From NCBI GenBank assembly GCA_013396525.1, contig VWYX01000364.1, forward strand, positions 597,730-661,729: a DNA stretch of 64,000 nt. The letters are read 5' to 3'. The stretch's first letter is position 1. Each line of letters begins with the position of its first letter. Shown here in pieces: positions 11,056 to 21,877 of the stretch. The position numbers were made by a program, and so were the translations under genes. The notes beneath the pieces are model-generated. The model saw only the letters and a program-made list of their open reading frames with translations. It searched no databases and had not been told where the DNA came from. Source of the stretch: Chaetorhynchus papuensis. Taxonomy: Eukaryota; Chordata; Aves; Passeriformes; Rhipiduridae.

Positions 11056-11490
11056 TTAACTCAAATCAGCAAGCAAAAAATTATTCTTTGGATGTGATTC
11101 TAAATTCTGAAAATTTGGACACATTTAGAAGCAGTGTCATTTCAAATAAGAGCATGCGATCGACATCTCACTGCAGCAAAAAGATCTCTTCTTGAGGGTG
11201 TGGAGTTGATTTCAGAAATTAAGATTTTGGCATTAAGAAGAAGCTATTCATTTCAGGCTGACTACAATAAATTGGTTCAGAATGAGCATTTATTACTTCT
11301 GGGAATAGGAAGCACTTTGTATTTATTTTATGCAAGGCCTGAATGAATGCTTGTCCCTTCCTGAAGACACACAGCACCAAAAGGAAAAAAGTTAAAGCTG
11401 TCTAAAAGCAAGAAACTCACTGCTCTCTCTTTTTTTGCCAAGGATTCGTGACTGATTACAAGTAACACCTTGTTTCCAATTCTCTTGCAG

Positions 11491-11658
11491 TCTAGAATGC
11501 CTTCCAGGATGAAGCAAGTATATGCAAGAACGGCAGAGTGCATCATGTGCCAATCATTCTGGCTGACACAGCAACTTTATGGGAACTTACTTCTCCCACT
11601 GCATTTTCCAATATTGGTATCTGAAAAGACAGAGGAAATATATCCAAGCATTATGCAA
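11491..11658 (+). other. Candidate 168-nt coding exon (plus strand)
   Basis: A strong acceptor (TTTCCAATTCTCTTGCAG) is followed by 168 nt, exactly 56 codons, open in one frame only and closed by a moderate donor (TATGCAA|GTGAGA). The encoded segment contains MKQVYARTAECIMCQSFW and EKTEEIYPSIMQ. It resembles no family I know. The same DNA carries a 30-nt exon-like unit with strong splice sites on the opposite strand, so at least one of the two is a chance signal. Confidence 0.25.
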
Positions 11659-13082
11659 GTGAGAGCTTTGGGAACACCTGTGATTCCAGTTCACTGTGAG
11701 TTTTGTGTGCATTTCTACTCCTAAGTAGCTGCCTAACTAACCTGATGTAAATTAATTTTTCACCCATTAAAATGTTGGCGTAATATTTAAAGGATGACAA
11801 TTCAGAAGACCGTATCTGTCCTGTTTTCACTCAACAGTCTCCTGAATAACACTTTTCTGCTCTTGCTCCTTTCATGATTAACAAATATATATTTTAGGAT
11901 ATTATCTAATGGGAAAAGAAAGAGGCATTAATATTAGGAGACGTTTAGGCAAAGTGACAAAAAAAGTTCTGATAATCTAGAATAAAGAGAAAATGTACCT
12001 GTCGTGTATTGCTACATAGAGAAATAGGATTGTACTGGGTACTTTTGAGTAACTGCAAACTGCAAATAACACTGAAAGTTTTGCCTAGTAAACTCAGTGT
12101 GCATATGTACATAAAAGTTTCCTCATGTAGCAGCTGCTGGAATGGGTGGAAAGTATATTGGCGTTACACTCCAAATGAGGTTATTTATTAGAATTTTCAG
12201 TATGGCTTGTGGATCAGTTGTAAGTGAAATATTTGGGTCTGTAATTTTAGGCTGTTAAATTTTTAATACAATGTATCAGTCACCAAAGATTTGATACTAT
12301 TTCAGTGGTGATCGAACATTACTTGAGATAATAATCTCTAAATATGAGGCAGACTTGAAGTAAATATTTCTATAATGGTTCATTTTAAATGGACTACTAA
12401 AGAGAGGGAAGCACTGTTTTGTGGGTTTTTTAAAAACAGAAACATTGTTGCTGTCTTAACTAACAACTTTAATAAAGTTGCTATGATAATAATTTAAAAA
12501 TTGCATTTGCTTTTGTCTTGCACATGTTAATTCTGAAGTCAGCAGGGATGCCTCTAAGCTTATGAAGTTTTCTAAAGATCTGGATCTATAAGTTTGAATT
12601 AAAGCACCTGCTAGTAACAACTATAATGGGTTGATTACCTTATTTTCTTCTGCCTTCTCTTTCCTACATCCCTTTAGAGAATTTGTGAAAAGTTTTACAC
12701 TTAGAGTTATCTCATAACAAATCTGTCATGTATAAATTAGCCTGAATAGCAGCTGTATAATTGAGAGAAAATTCTGTATTTAGATCAAAAGTCTTAAATA
12801 TAATGAATTAGAATTGCATTCAGTTTCCTTAGCGTGGAAAACAATGTTAAAAGAGTGTTAAAAATGGACTACCAGAATTTATTAATTTTGCTAATCCATC
12901 TGATTACACATATAATTTCTTGCTAAAAAATATTGCTAAATTTAAATAGTAATTCAAATAAGATATAGTGATCTTTAATCTAAGCTGTGAAACTCACTGC
13001 ACAAACTTTGAAATGTTCTGACAAAATTTGTCAAACATTCTTCACACTTTTGGAGAATAAAAAATCCAAAATCACATCTAAA
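11659..13082. other. No firm feature
   Basis: AT-rich DNA with one weak minus-strand exon-like segment near 12985-13035 that abuts the CR1 breakpoint. No recognisable repeat. Confidence 0.4.
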
Positions 13083-14300
13083 GCTGGCAGTACTGACCCC
13101 TGAGATACACCACGAGTTACAGGTCTCCAGCTGGATTCTGTATGGCTGAACACAACCCTCTGGGACCTGCCATTCAGCCATTTCTCAATTCATTGCACTG
13201 TCCACTCACTTAGCCTGCACTTCCTAAGTTTGCCTTTGAGTATCTTGTGGGACACAGCATCAAAAGCCTTGCTGAAGTCAAGGTTAACAGTCACGGCTTT
13301 CTCCTCATCTACCAGGCAGTCATTCCAGCCTATTGGATAGGTCAAACAATATTTCCCCTTGCTGAATCCATGTTGACTACTTCTGTTAACCTTCTTTTCC
13401 TCCACATGCTCCGTGACATCCAGAATGAGCAGCTGTTCCACCCCTTTACCAGGAACCGAGGTGAGGCTGACTGTCCCGTGGTTCCCTGGGTCCTCCTTTC
13501 TGCCCTTCTGGAGACTGAAGTGACATTGGCTTTCCTCCACTTCTCAGGCACCTTTGCATTTCTCCATGACCTTTCAAACATGATGGAGAGTGACTTATCA
13601 ATAGCACCCATGCATGTATTCCATCAGGGCCCATGAATTTGCCGTTATCAAGTTTGCCTAATTGATCTCTAACCCTCTCCTAGTCTACGAAAGGAAACTC
13701 TTCCTTCCTCCAGAGCTTCCTCTGTTTCCACTGTCACCAGGACACCAACCTTAGTCAGCAGTGGGCTGACATTTTCTCTAGTCTTCCCTTTCTTACTGAT
13801 ATAATTAAATAAGTCCTTCTGGTTGTCCTCGACATCCCTTGCCAGCTTTCATTCCAAATGGATCTTAGCCTTTCTTTGTCACACCCCTGCATACTCTAAC
13901 AACATTCCTATATTCCTTCAAAGCGGCCTGTCCCTTTTTCCACATTCTGTACACTTTCTTCTTCTGTTGGAGCTTTGCCAGAAGTTTCTTGCTCATCCAT
14001 GCAGGTCTCCTGACCCCTTTGCTTGATTTCTTGCAGAAATACAAAGATACTGAGCTTGGAGGAAGTGAAGCCTGAATATTAACTCGCTCTCTTCCAGACC
14101 CCTAACCCCTGGAATTTCTCCAAGCAGGACCTTTAAGAAATCAAAGTTAGCTCTCCTGATGTCTGGGGTTGTAATCCTAATTACTGCCTTGCTTCTTCCA
14201 TGCAGGATCCTGAACTCCACCATCAAATGGTCACTGTGACCAAGACTGCCTCACATTCACAATCAGTCCTTTTTTGATAGTACAAGGTCCATATTAAGTT
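13083..14300 (-). mobile_element. CR1 LINE, internal ORF2 fragment (linker and reverse transcriptase)
   Basis: Read on the minus strand, this is the middle of CR1 ORF2. First comes the endonuclease-RT linker (MVEFRILHGRSKAVIRI, about 14170-14226), then GPDGIHAWVLL and WRNAKVPEKWRKANVT, then EDPGNHGTVSLTSVPGKG, SSQHGFSKGK and the RT motif LDFSKAFDAVSH at about 13247-13282. These pieces lie in three frames, so at least two frameshifts have occurred. The similarity ends at about 13083, just after the GVSTAS stretch and before the YADD box, so the polymerase active site and the whole 3' end are missing. CR1 insertions normally keep their 3' end, so this piece must have been cut by a later deletion or rearrangement. 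Confidence 0.9.
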
Positions 14301-15599
14301 CAGTTGACCAGTAAAAATGTCTTATGAAATGCAGGATTGCCTAGTGTAAATACTTGTCATGAACTACAGGTGTCTTCTGGTGATTACTGCCTCTGTGGCT
14401 AGCACTAGAGAACAACAGGAACCTTCAATAATTTCTCAGAAAGTAAACTCCTCTAACTGACATTTTCTGACTTTGAGTATTTCTACCGGTTGATTTTGAG
14501 TAACTGCTGCTTTTTGTATGCTGGCCAAGGTTGAGACTTTGATTGTTATGCCTGAGTATGACAAGAAAGTGGTGGTTCCTGGAAGCTAAAAATGGGAGTA
14601 TAAATTTCAGAAGTACCCAGGTGACTTACAGTTTATGTTCACAGAGAGTTAATCCACAGAAATGGAGGGAAATAATTTATACCACCACTTCCTTTCTGGG
14701 CAGCTTCTAAATTACATCAGAAAAGCACTTGTAGATTGGACTCTCAAAAGTTAGCTTTAGCCTAGCAAGGTTAACCTCCCAAGGCTTCTCTAAACTCACA
14801 GAAAGGAGATAACTTCATCTAGAGTGGGACTCAGCATGGGACCCCTCATCACAGAATGACATTTTCCAGCCTTGGAGTTAGAATGAAGAAATTACTGTGG
14901 TGTAAACATGATGCACTAACTGGGCCATGAACACAAGTATTTACAAATCTATGTTTAATTTTCATCCAAAAAGGCAAATTATTATTTGAAACTATCTCTT
15001 GAAATTCAAGTTGACATGTTTTTCACTAATTATGCCAGAGAATTTGTACGTTGTTTTGTTGAGAAACTCTGACAGGCAATACTCAACTTTCTCCTTTACT
15101 ATATGGATTATTTGTAAAAGGTAGTTGCTCCAGTTTCTGCTCTTCACTTCTTGTGGGAAGAGTGCAGTATTCCTATTACACCAAGTTCAAGCATTACTTT
15201 GTCATTGTGAGAGACTGAAATGTTGATGATCAATTATTCGATCAGCCATTTGCAAAAGCAGTGGGTGCTTGGCTGAGGATGAGCATGGTAACAGCCCAGG
15301 TGCAGAGGGTGTGAGCACCAGGGATTAACCATGACAAATCAACATTTGTTTAGCAAGAAGCTGGATTTTGAGGTAGACAAGGGAAAAAGCTCATAAGAAA
15401 TAGATCCTGCAAGGTGGGATAATGCTTTTTACCATGCCAGTGTCTCTTACAAAAATGGCTCAGTTTGCCCCCTGCACTGTCAGCTGGGGAAGGTATTGGA
15501 ACATTCACGTGATTCATCCCTTCTGATGTGGCATAAGTGGTTTAGCTGCGCTGACATGAGAGGCAGCTGTAGCTATCACATTTTAGAAGGCATCATAAA
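14301..15599. other. No feature seen
   Basis: Unremarkable AT-rich DNA. Faint CR1 similarity may extend about 60 bp beyond 14300. No gene signal. Confidence 0.4.
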
Positions 15600-16030
15600 C
15601 CATCGAAGACCCCCGAAGCATGCCCAAACTAAACTCTGGGAGCACTGCCCATGGTCCACAGTGTTGCAAAAGAGTGTAAAACTCCCCCCCAGGGGAGGTA
15701 CCAGTGTGTTCCCACATAGCCTGAGCATATATTAACCCATTGAACCTTTTGTTTTTCACAGGCTTCCCCTACAGCCAATGGATCAAGACTGCAACAACCA
15801 CTTTTAACAAACAGACACCAAAATTGCAACAATCACGTCTTGTCACTGGATGCCTGAGTGGTGATATCTTTCTATTCTTAGCCTTTCTTTCTATTTTTTT
15901 CTTTTCTTTATACATTTTCTTAAGTATGCTTTTATATTGTTATATTACTATTGATAATAATAACCAAAATGGCTACATACCTCCTTTCCATTGCAACCAA
16001 ACTGTTCTAAAATAAATCCTACACATGTAT
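15600..16030 (+). other. Retroelement-like or terminal-exon-like segment
   Basis: This stretch has the architecture of either a diverged LTR or a last exon. It holds a TATA-like word (CATATATTAAC near 15727), a strong acceptor (CCTTTTGTTTTTCACAG, exon start 15762), an open frame ending in a hydrophobic segment (LFLAFLSIFFFSLYIFLSML), and a poly(A) signal AATAAA at 16011-16016. C-runs and GC content between 15600 and 15710 differ from the flanks. My impression is an old ERV LTR in plus orientation, but I cannot define both ends. Confidence 0.3.
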
Positions 16031-16839
16031 ATATTTATAAACACTGATCATTTACTGTTGTGTCACTCTAATCTGCTCCAAGGGATCTATTTACAAGAAC
16101 CTGAGTCACCCTGGACTTCAGGTGTGCTTCTGTAATGATCAGAAATAAACAGATAAAAAGAAACATAGATATCATCCTGTAAAAAGGACACACAGTTACC
16201 TATCACATCTGTAAAAGCAGAAATCTTGCTGCTTGGAAACACACAGATGAATAAATGACTGGGGATAATTACATTGCCAGCAGCTGAATTTATTGTGAAC
16301 TTTGTCAGCTAAAATGTCATTCATGTCTCAAATGGCATAGTCAATTAAATCAGTTATAAAATATGTAGCAACTGTTAAAATGCTTCATTTTCCACATTTT
16401 ACGTTTAGTACATTGTTAAAAATCAATGTTTTTACCCCATAAAGTCCTTTAGAAGGGCAGGTGCCTTCTATCACTAATTCTGCAATGGAAGTTTCTTCCT
16501 TTGAAAGTGGCTATCTATCCAGTTCTATAGGGAACAATCAGTAGCATGATCAGTACAAAAAATATTTTTGCAACCTTTATGTATTCTGCCCTTTCTGACA
16601 TCATAAATGGTAGCAGTTACAATTACAGATAAATATAAGAAAAATGGTAGCAAAAGCACCTCTCAAATATCTCTTCTCGAAGCTTATCTTGAGAAATGAG
16701 CACAGAACAACTTGTATCCCAAGTAAGCCCAAGATGGATGAAAATTATCAATTTGATAAACCATAAAGAAATAACAGAGACACATCTTCATTATCTACCA
16801 TCTGCATGAAAAAGCTACAGCTATGTGATTAGAGGTTGT
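16031..16839. other. No feature seen
   Basis: AT-rich DNA without supported repeats or exons. Confidence 0.4.
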
Positions 16840-16869
16840 AATAACAAATATCTGTAGACATTTGTTATT
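16840..16869. repeat. Perfect 10-bp inverted repeat
   Basis: AATAACAAAT (16840-16849) and ATTTGTTATT (16860-16869) flank a 10-nt loop. Both arms are AT-rich. The hairpin sits at the left edge of a stretch with conserved-element-like composition. Confidence 0.65.
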
Positions 16870-16879
16870 GAGAGACACT

Positions 16880-17010
16880 TCTTAACAAACACTTGACAGC
16901 TTATTAAAGCTGCTTTGTTAAGATGGATAAAGGCAAAGGCATTCATAATTAAAGCAACTGTTGTCCTTAATTATCCTCTGGCTACCTGTGTGCTAGATTT
17001 CCTGAGGGAC
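16880..17010. promoter_or_regulatory. Candidate conserved non-coding element
   Basis: Non-coding DNA with clustered homeodomain-type words (CATAATTAAAGC, CCTTAATTATCC) and TTGACAGCTTATTAAAGCTG. It is free of repeat similarity. Function is inferred from composition only. Confidence 0.2.
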
Positions 17011-17323
17011 AAGAATCTGGAGATGGGTCATGTCAGATAGGCGCATAACTCAGAAGAATATGTACTTTCTATAATTCATGTGTTCCCTACCTTTGTATGA
17101 ACTAAAGGATTTTCCAGTCTGGGCTAACTCTAGAAGACAGATATGTAGGGACAACTTCTGCTTTTGCTGCAGCAACGTAAAATACAGGTCAGTAAGAAAT
17201 GGGCTTCTCCCATCACTGCCAAGTCATATGGTGACTTCTGCATCTAAAGCAGTGGTAAGCTCCCCAAGCAGAATAACTTTCCCCGAACTGTCATTATTTT
17301 CAAAGTGGATCTGATCTTCTTGT

Positions 17324-17379
17324 CAAGCACAAGAGCATTACAGCTTGCTGCCAAGCACAAGAGCACTACAGATTGCTGA
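17324..17379. repeat. Tandem duplication, 28 bp x 2
   Basis: Two adjacent 28-bp units (17324-17351 and 17352-17379), each beginning CAAGCACAAGAGCA, differ at three positions. This is a simple local duplication. Confidence 0.8.
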
Positions 17380-18549
17380 CATTTGAAATACAAATGGGAG
17401 AAAGGTTTGTGTCGGTTCTTGAGACAAATTAACCCCCCATCGCCCTCCCTGCAAAGACCTAGAGATGCCCTCTAAGCGTGCTCTGTTAATCTCCCCAGTT
17501 TGAGATGCTTTCAGAGACTTAGAATACCTAAATCTAGAAGGAGCAGGAAATTGTTATGCAACCTCCAGCTTTGCCTTTCCTTTCCTCATGAACTGGTTTG
17601 GCTGCTCTTTAACTTCAGAAAGCCAGTCTTAATGGGAAACAATCAAGACAGAAAGAGGAAATCTATCACTTCCTCTGATAATTGTTTTTCCACTCATTAA
17701 TCAGTATTAAAACTCAGTGTTTTCATATTGAATTTCTCTGGTTTTAGCTTCCAGACATTGGTTTTTGCCTTTCTTTCTCTTATAGCTCACCAAATGTCTC
17801 AACAGAGATTTTTTCTGTAGGACATTGTGAAGCCACTCACATTAACTGTCACTAAATTTGTTTTGCATAAACTATAGTGATTGAATTCTTTTTATCTCCC
17901 TCAGGATGGCATTTTCTCTAGTCTTTGAATAGTTTTTGCACCCATTGTGATTTCTCAGTAATATTTTTGTGTAGCGTGAACCCCTATTGCTACTCATTAT
18001 GCTTGTGTTGGTCTTTTCATTACTTAAGGAGAAGCGAAATGCACTTTGCTGTTGTTGCTCTGTAATACCAGTTACATTTCTTCTTTCAAAATAATTTAAA
18101 GATGTGTTAGAAGCATATGCTTTTGACATTTTTTCAGTATATATTCAGCATTTCATACTGTTTATGTGTAGTTTTGTCTGCAGCTGAAATGACTGCATTC
18201 AGTGTGATTGAACCTTGTTTACCACTATAGAAATATTGCCCTGTCCTTTGTACTTTGCCCTACTATTATTTATGATGCTACCACCCTTTGTTTTGCCTGC
18301 ACTGTTGATATGTAATAGCTGTTCTGTTAATTCAATGAGTATACTTCAAGTGCAGTAGAATACCTTTGGGTTGTGCTCTTCTGCCTCACTTTTAAAGAGT
18401 ATTTCTCCACAGCTGTCAGGTCCACCTTTCCTAATCATCTATGTGCTTTCACAATGCTGTGCTACCATTTTAGTTGAAACACTGAATGATAAGAATCATA
18501 TTTAAACAAAGTGAAGCATTCACTGCAGACAAAAGATTTTGTTTGAAGG

Positions 18550-19150
18550 GTTTGTGTTTTCATGACTTCTCAGGCTTTCCTCTTTCCCCACTGGCATAAT
18601 TCTCTGAGCCATCCCTTTCTTCCTCTATCTCTTCCTGTATCTCTTTTGGCTGATGCTGGCAGCAAAAACTCATGTAGGTGTCAGTTTAGTGATGCCAACA
18701 TCCTTGTAAGAGCCATTCCACCTATGTCAGAAACAAGTGGTCTTCCATTGTTTTCATCTGATTTTTTTTTTTTTTAATATCTAAAGAGGTAAAGTAAATA
18801 GTCCCTCCTTTCCTTTAGTAGGCTTGTACTAATCCTGCTTGCTTTCCTGTAAGACCAGAGAAAAGGAGGTGGGCCCTCTGCTTTTCTTCCTCTCTGTCCC
18901 TAGGCTGTCCCCAACAGACTTCTGTCCTCTTCATGTGCTTCAAAGGCTGCTTCTCTTTCTCATTAAACTATTTTCTTTAGACTTAATTTTCTCCTTCCAC
19001 AGCACTCCCATCCTCTTCCTTCTTTCAGTGTCTCCCATTACGCCTTTTTTTGGTTCCCTTAGATTTCTCAGTAGGCTGGACATAAATGCTTCCTTCAGCA
19101 GGATTTGCAGTAGATGTTCCTTCCTGTGTCTGTGCATTTACTGTTCCTCA
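18550..19150. other. Pyrimidine-rich tract without gene signal
   Basis: About 600 bp strongly biased to C and T on the plus strand, with many CTTCCT and TTTCTT words and a run of about 13 T near 18763-18775. The ORFs across it are leucine/serine/phenylalanine-rich products of that bias and are not treated as genes. Confidence 0.5.
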
Positions 19151-19369
19151 CAATGAGTCCTTCTTGATTTCTCACCTAGGAAAATAAAAAAATAAAATCC
19201 CTGCAATGAGTAATGCCCTACTCCCATCAACCTAACTAATAAATCAGAATTTCCTTTTGGCGAGATTGAGGAGATGGGAGACAGCCCTGCGGATGGGAGA
19301 AGGCTGTGACCACTTGCATTCAGCAAGTAGTTATTACCAGCTCAAAGCCACTTTAATGCTTTTTCTTAC

Positions 19370-19467
19370 CAATCTGAGATTAATTAGTTTATTATAGTGA
19401 TCTAGGAAGGTTCCAGCAGAGGAAGGATGTACTTTTCTTATCTGCAGGCTGCTGAAGTAGATGATTT
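19370..19467 (-). other. Candidate 98-nt coding exon
   Basis: On the minus strand a strong acceptor (AAATCTCTCTTCTTAG) leads into 98 nt that end at a fair donor (AGATTG|GTAAGAA). One frame is open: two bases, then 32 codons including IIYFSSLQIRKVHP and FLDHYNKLINLRL. Its entry phase cannot follow the 31.9-kb exon, because the junction would create TAA. It would need a different predecessor. No family is recognised. Confidence 0.22.
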
Positions 19468-20419
19468 CTAAGAAGAGAGATTTCTTTGTTCTCTCTCTTT
19501 CTTTCTTCACTGCTAATATCTTCAGCTAATTCTTTTCTTCTTTCACCTCAGGAAAGCTACAGTGGGAAAAAATGCAGGGAACAGGTTGTTTAGTAAATGC
19601 TGTATCAGAAAGTGCAAGAGCACATGAAAGAGTTTTCTGTGTCTGGACATTTTTGGCCCCATTTCCTACTGAAATTTCTTTTACTTGGGACAGTCAGTGA
19701 CTTCCTAAATTCAGCACAAAATTTGACTTGGATCTTGGTTAAACTGAAGTAAACAAGAGTTTCTCTTTATGGTATTAAATTAGGGGAAAATTTGGGAGAC
19801 TGACATTAGAATTAGGCTTTTACTGTACAACTTCTGATTTTCTGGTAAACTGGTTAGAAGAACTTTGAATTTCTGTAATCCTGGGAAAAACTTCATTTGC
19901 TACTGAAATGTAATTTTTTTAGATAATTTTATTTTGTGTGTTTGATGTGATATGACTGTTAAGACAACATTACTTTTCATGTGAGCTCTTTGTGACCTTA
20001 CCCCAGGATACCATGAACCTACTTAACTTTAATTGAATTAACAAACATATCATTCAAAATACTGCTGTGGAAATAAAGGTTTTGTTTTTCTTTTTCTTCT
20101 TCTGTATTATTTTTCAATCTATAAGGATAGAGAGTCCTGTTCTGGCGTAAATAGATTCCTATTGCCAGGCAGGAGCAGCCTCAGTAATTTTGCTATTTGG
20201 ATGTGTAATGCATTTGAACTGATCTCCAGTTGCCTATATTTGAGCCACTTGGGCACATGTGAAAAAATTAAATTAAAGCCAATATTGTGTTCTACAGACC
20301 AGCATGATTAAAATCAGTACATATATTCAAAGATATTAGGCTTACTGTGAAACATAAATTTAATTTCTGTGCTTTTGTTCAAACTTATGATCTTGACATC
20401 TCAGATGTGCCACCAAACC

Positions 20420-20586
20420 TTAGATGTGCCTTTCCATACTTTTTTCCTCAATAGGTTTTATTTTGGTATCTGAGGATATTTCTGTCCATTCGCAGAACTC
20501 TTCCATTTTGACATCAATGGTATTTTCATCTCTCAATTCTAAGGCCAGTAGTATTTCTTTATGCAGTAAGTGACATTTTTTTCCTG
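20420..20586 (-). CDS. Candidate terminal coding exon of an unrecognised minus-strand gene
   Basis: A strong acceptor (CTTTTTCTCTTTTTCCAG) opens a frame of two bases plus 55 codons including the stop, ending with TAA at 20422-20420. The C-terminus is charged: KCHLLHKEILLALELRDEN, then KMEEFCEWTEISSD and KPIEEKSMERHI. The acceptor is a NAGNAG (CCAGCAG). Joined to the exon at 31866-31956, use of the first AG gives an in-frame serine codon (TCA), whereas the second AG would give an immediate TGA. This links well to the upstream exons and suggests the end of a real coding sequence. I do not recognise the protein. The nearest alternative is a chance open frame behind a good acceptor. Confidence 0.38.
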
Positions 20587-21642
20587 CTGGAAAAAGAGAA
20601 AAAGGCAAGAGGAGAGTTAGCAATGTGGTTTTTCTTCTGAATCACAGTTTAGATAAGTGCCTAGAATAATATTCAGTTTTCTGCAAAGTATAGATTTTCC
20701 TTCAAATGTTGAATTCAGTTATTATGAACTTATTTATGATTAGATTTAATATGTATAGTACTAAAAAAGTAAAAACTCACAAAATATGAAAGAAAATCTT
20801 CATCTGAAGCTTTGTTTTAGGAAAATCAATGTTTAGAAAACTCTCTGCCTCTTTTTAAAAAAAAGAAATATTCTGTGCATTTGAGGTAGTTTTGGGAATA
20901 ATGTGCTCCAGACAATTTAACACACTAAAGAAAACCAAATTGAAATCAGTATTTTCCCACTAATGTAAAATTCTTCAACTATGTACCATCGTTGTAATAA
21001 AACTCTCAGTGTTTAATTCTTAAAACCAGTCCATATTCAGCCTTTGGTCTGGAATCAAGACTGAAAACACCTTGTAAAGTTGATTTTTTTCTTTTTTTTT
21101 TTCTCTTTTTTGTCTTTGTCAGAGACTGTGGCTGAATTTGATTAAAGTGATTTTGTTTTTTATTAGATCAAGACAGTAAGTCTCTCATCTGAGAGCTCTT
21201 GTATACCAATGAAAGAATTCTCTTCTGATTTTTTTTCACTTTGTCACAATTTGTTTTAGGCGACATATTTATGACCAGAGTATGTCTCTTCATTTCTGAG
21301 CTGTAATTTGCCATTTTATAAATGCATTCTTGTCCCAAATTTCACGCTCAGCAAGATCAGATTATCAGAGTTATGAGATTACTGCATTAAAGGTACTTGC
21401 TTTCAGAACCTGAAAGTCTCCATCCTTCATACTTATCTTTCCTTTAAAAAAATTTAGAAAATTTTACTTGGACTCAGTTGGTATCCGAAGTAATTTTCTA
21501 AGAATGGAAAACATTTTAATGTTCTTTATTTACAAAGTACTGCCCATAAAGCCTGCCCATTCTGTGCTAGCAGAACTGAAATATTTTCTGTAATTTTGAA
21601 AGTCTTCTGATGACTGAGAAAAGTTATTGTGTAACAGAAGGT

Positions 21643-21877
21643 TCAGTTTTCGAGAGCAACTTTTAACTTATGTACAATGTACTTTGCTGTCTTAAGCAGA
21701 TCTTTAGTTGGACAATTAGCTAGAAGCAAAGTCATTCTCCTTTGGCATTGATTTGTGAATGGAACAGCCTTGCTCACCTCATTTGCAACCAACGACATTC
21801 TGCCAAATTTCAAGCCATTTATTTTTAACACACCTTCTCGTAATACAATTACTATGTTGCTATTTTTAAAGTAATCA
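21643..21877 (-). other. Unassigned protein-like open frame (78 codons, no clear splice acceptor)
   Basis: The minus strand is open from just after a TGA near 21885 to a TGA at the left end. Residues include NIVIVLREGVLKINGLKF, SLVANEVSKAVPF, RRMTLLLANCPTKDLL and AKYIVHKLKVALEN. It looks like folded protein but has no convincing acceptor or start context. A good donor-like word (AATGAG|GTGAGC) lies inside it. It could be an exon, a pseudogene scrap or chance. No family is assigned. Confidence 0.2.

Noticed and set aside
13190..13636. Functional reverse transcriptase gene
   Set aside because: RT motifs are present but spread over several frames, with the catalytic end missing. It is a dead CR1 fragment.
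18839..19156. Plus-strand ORF of 105 codons
   Set aside because: It lies in a pyrimidine-biased tract and is a low-complexity Leu/Ser/Phe product.
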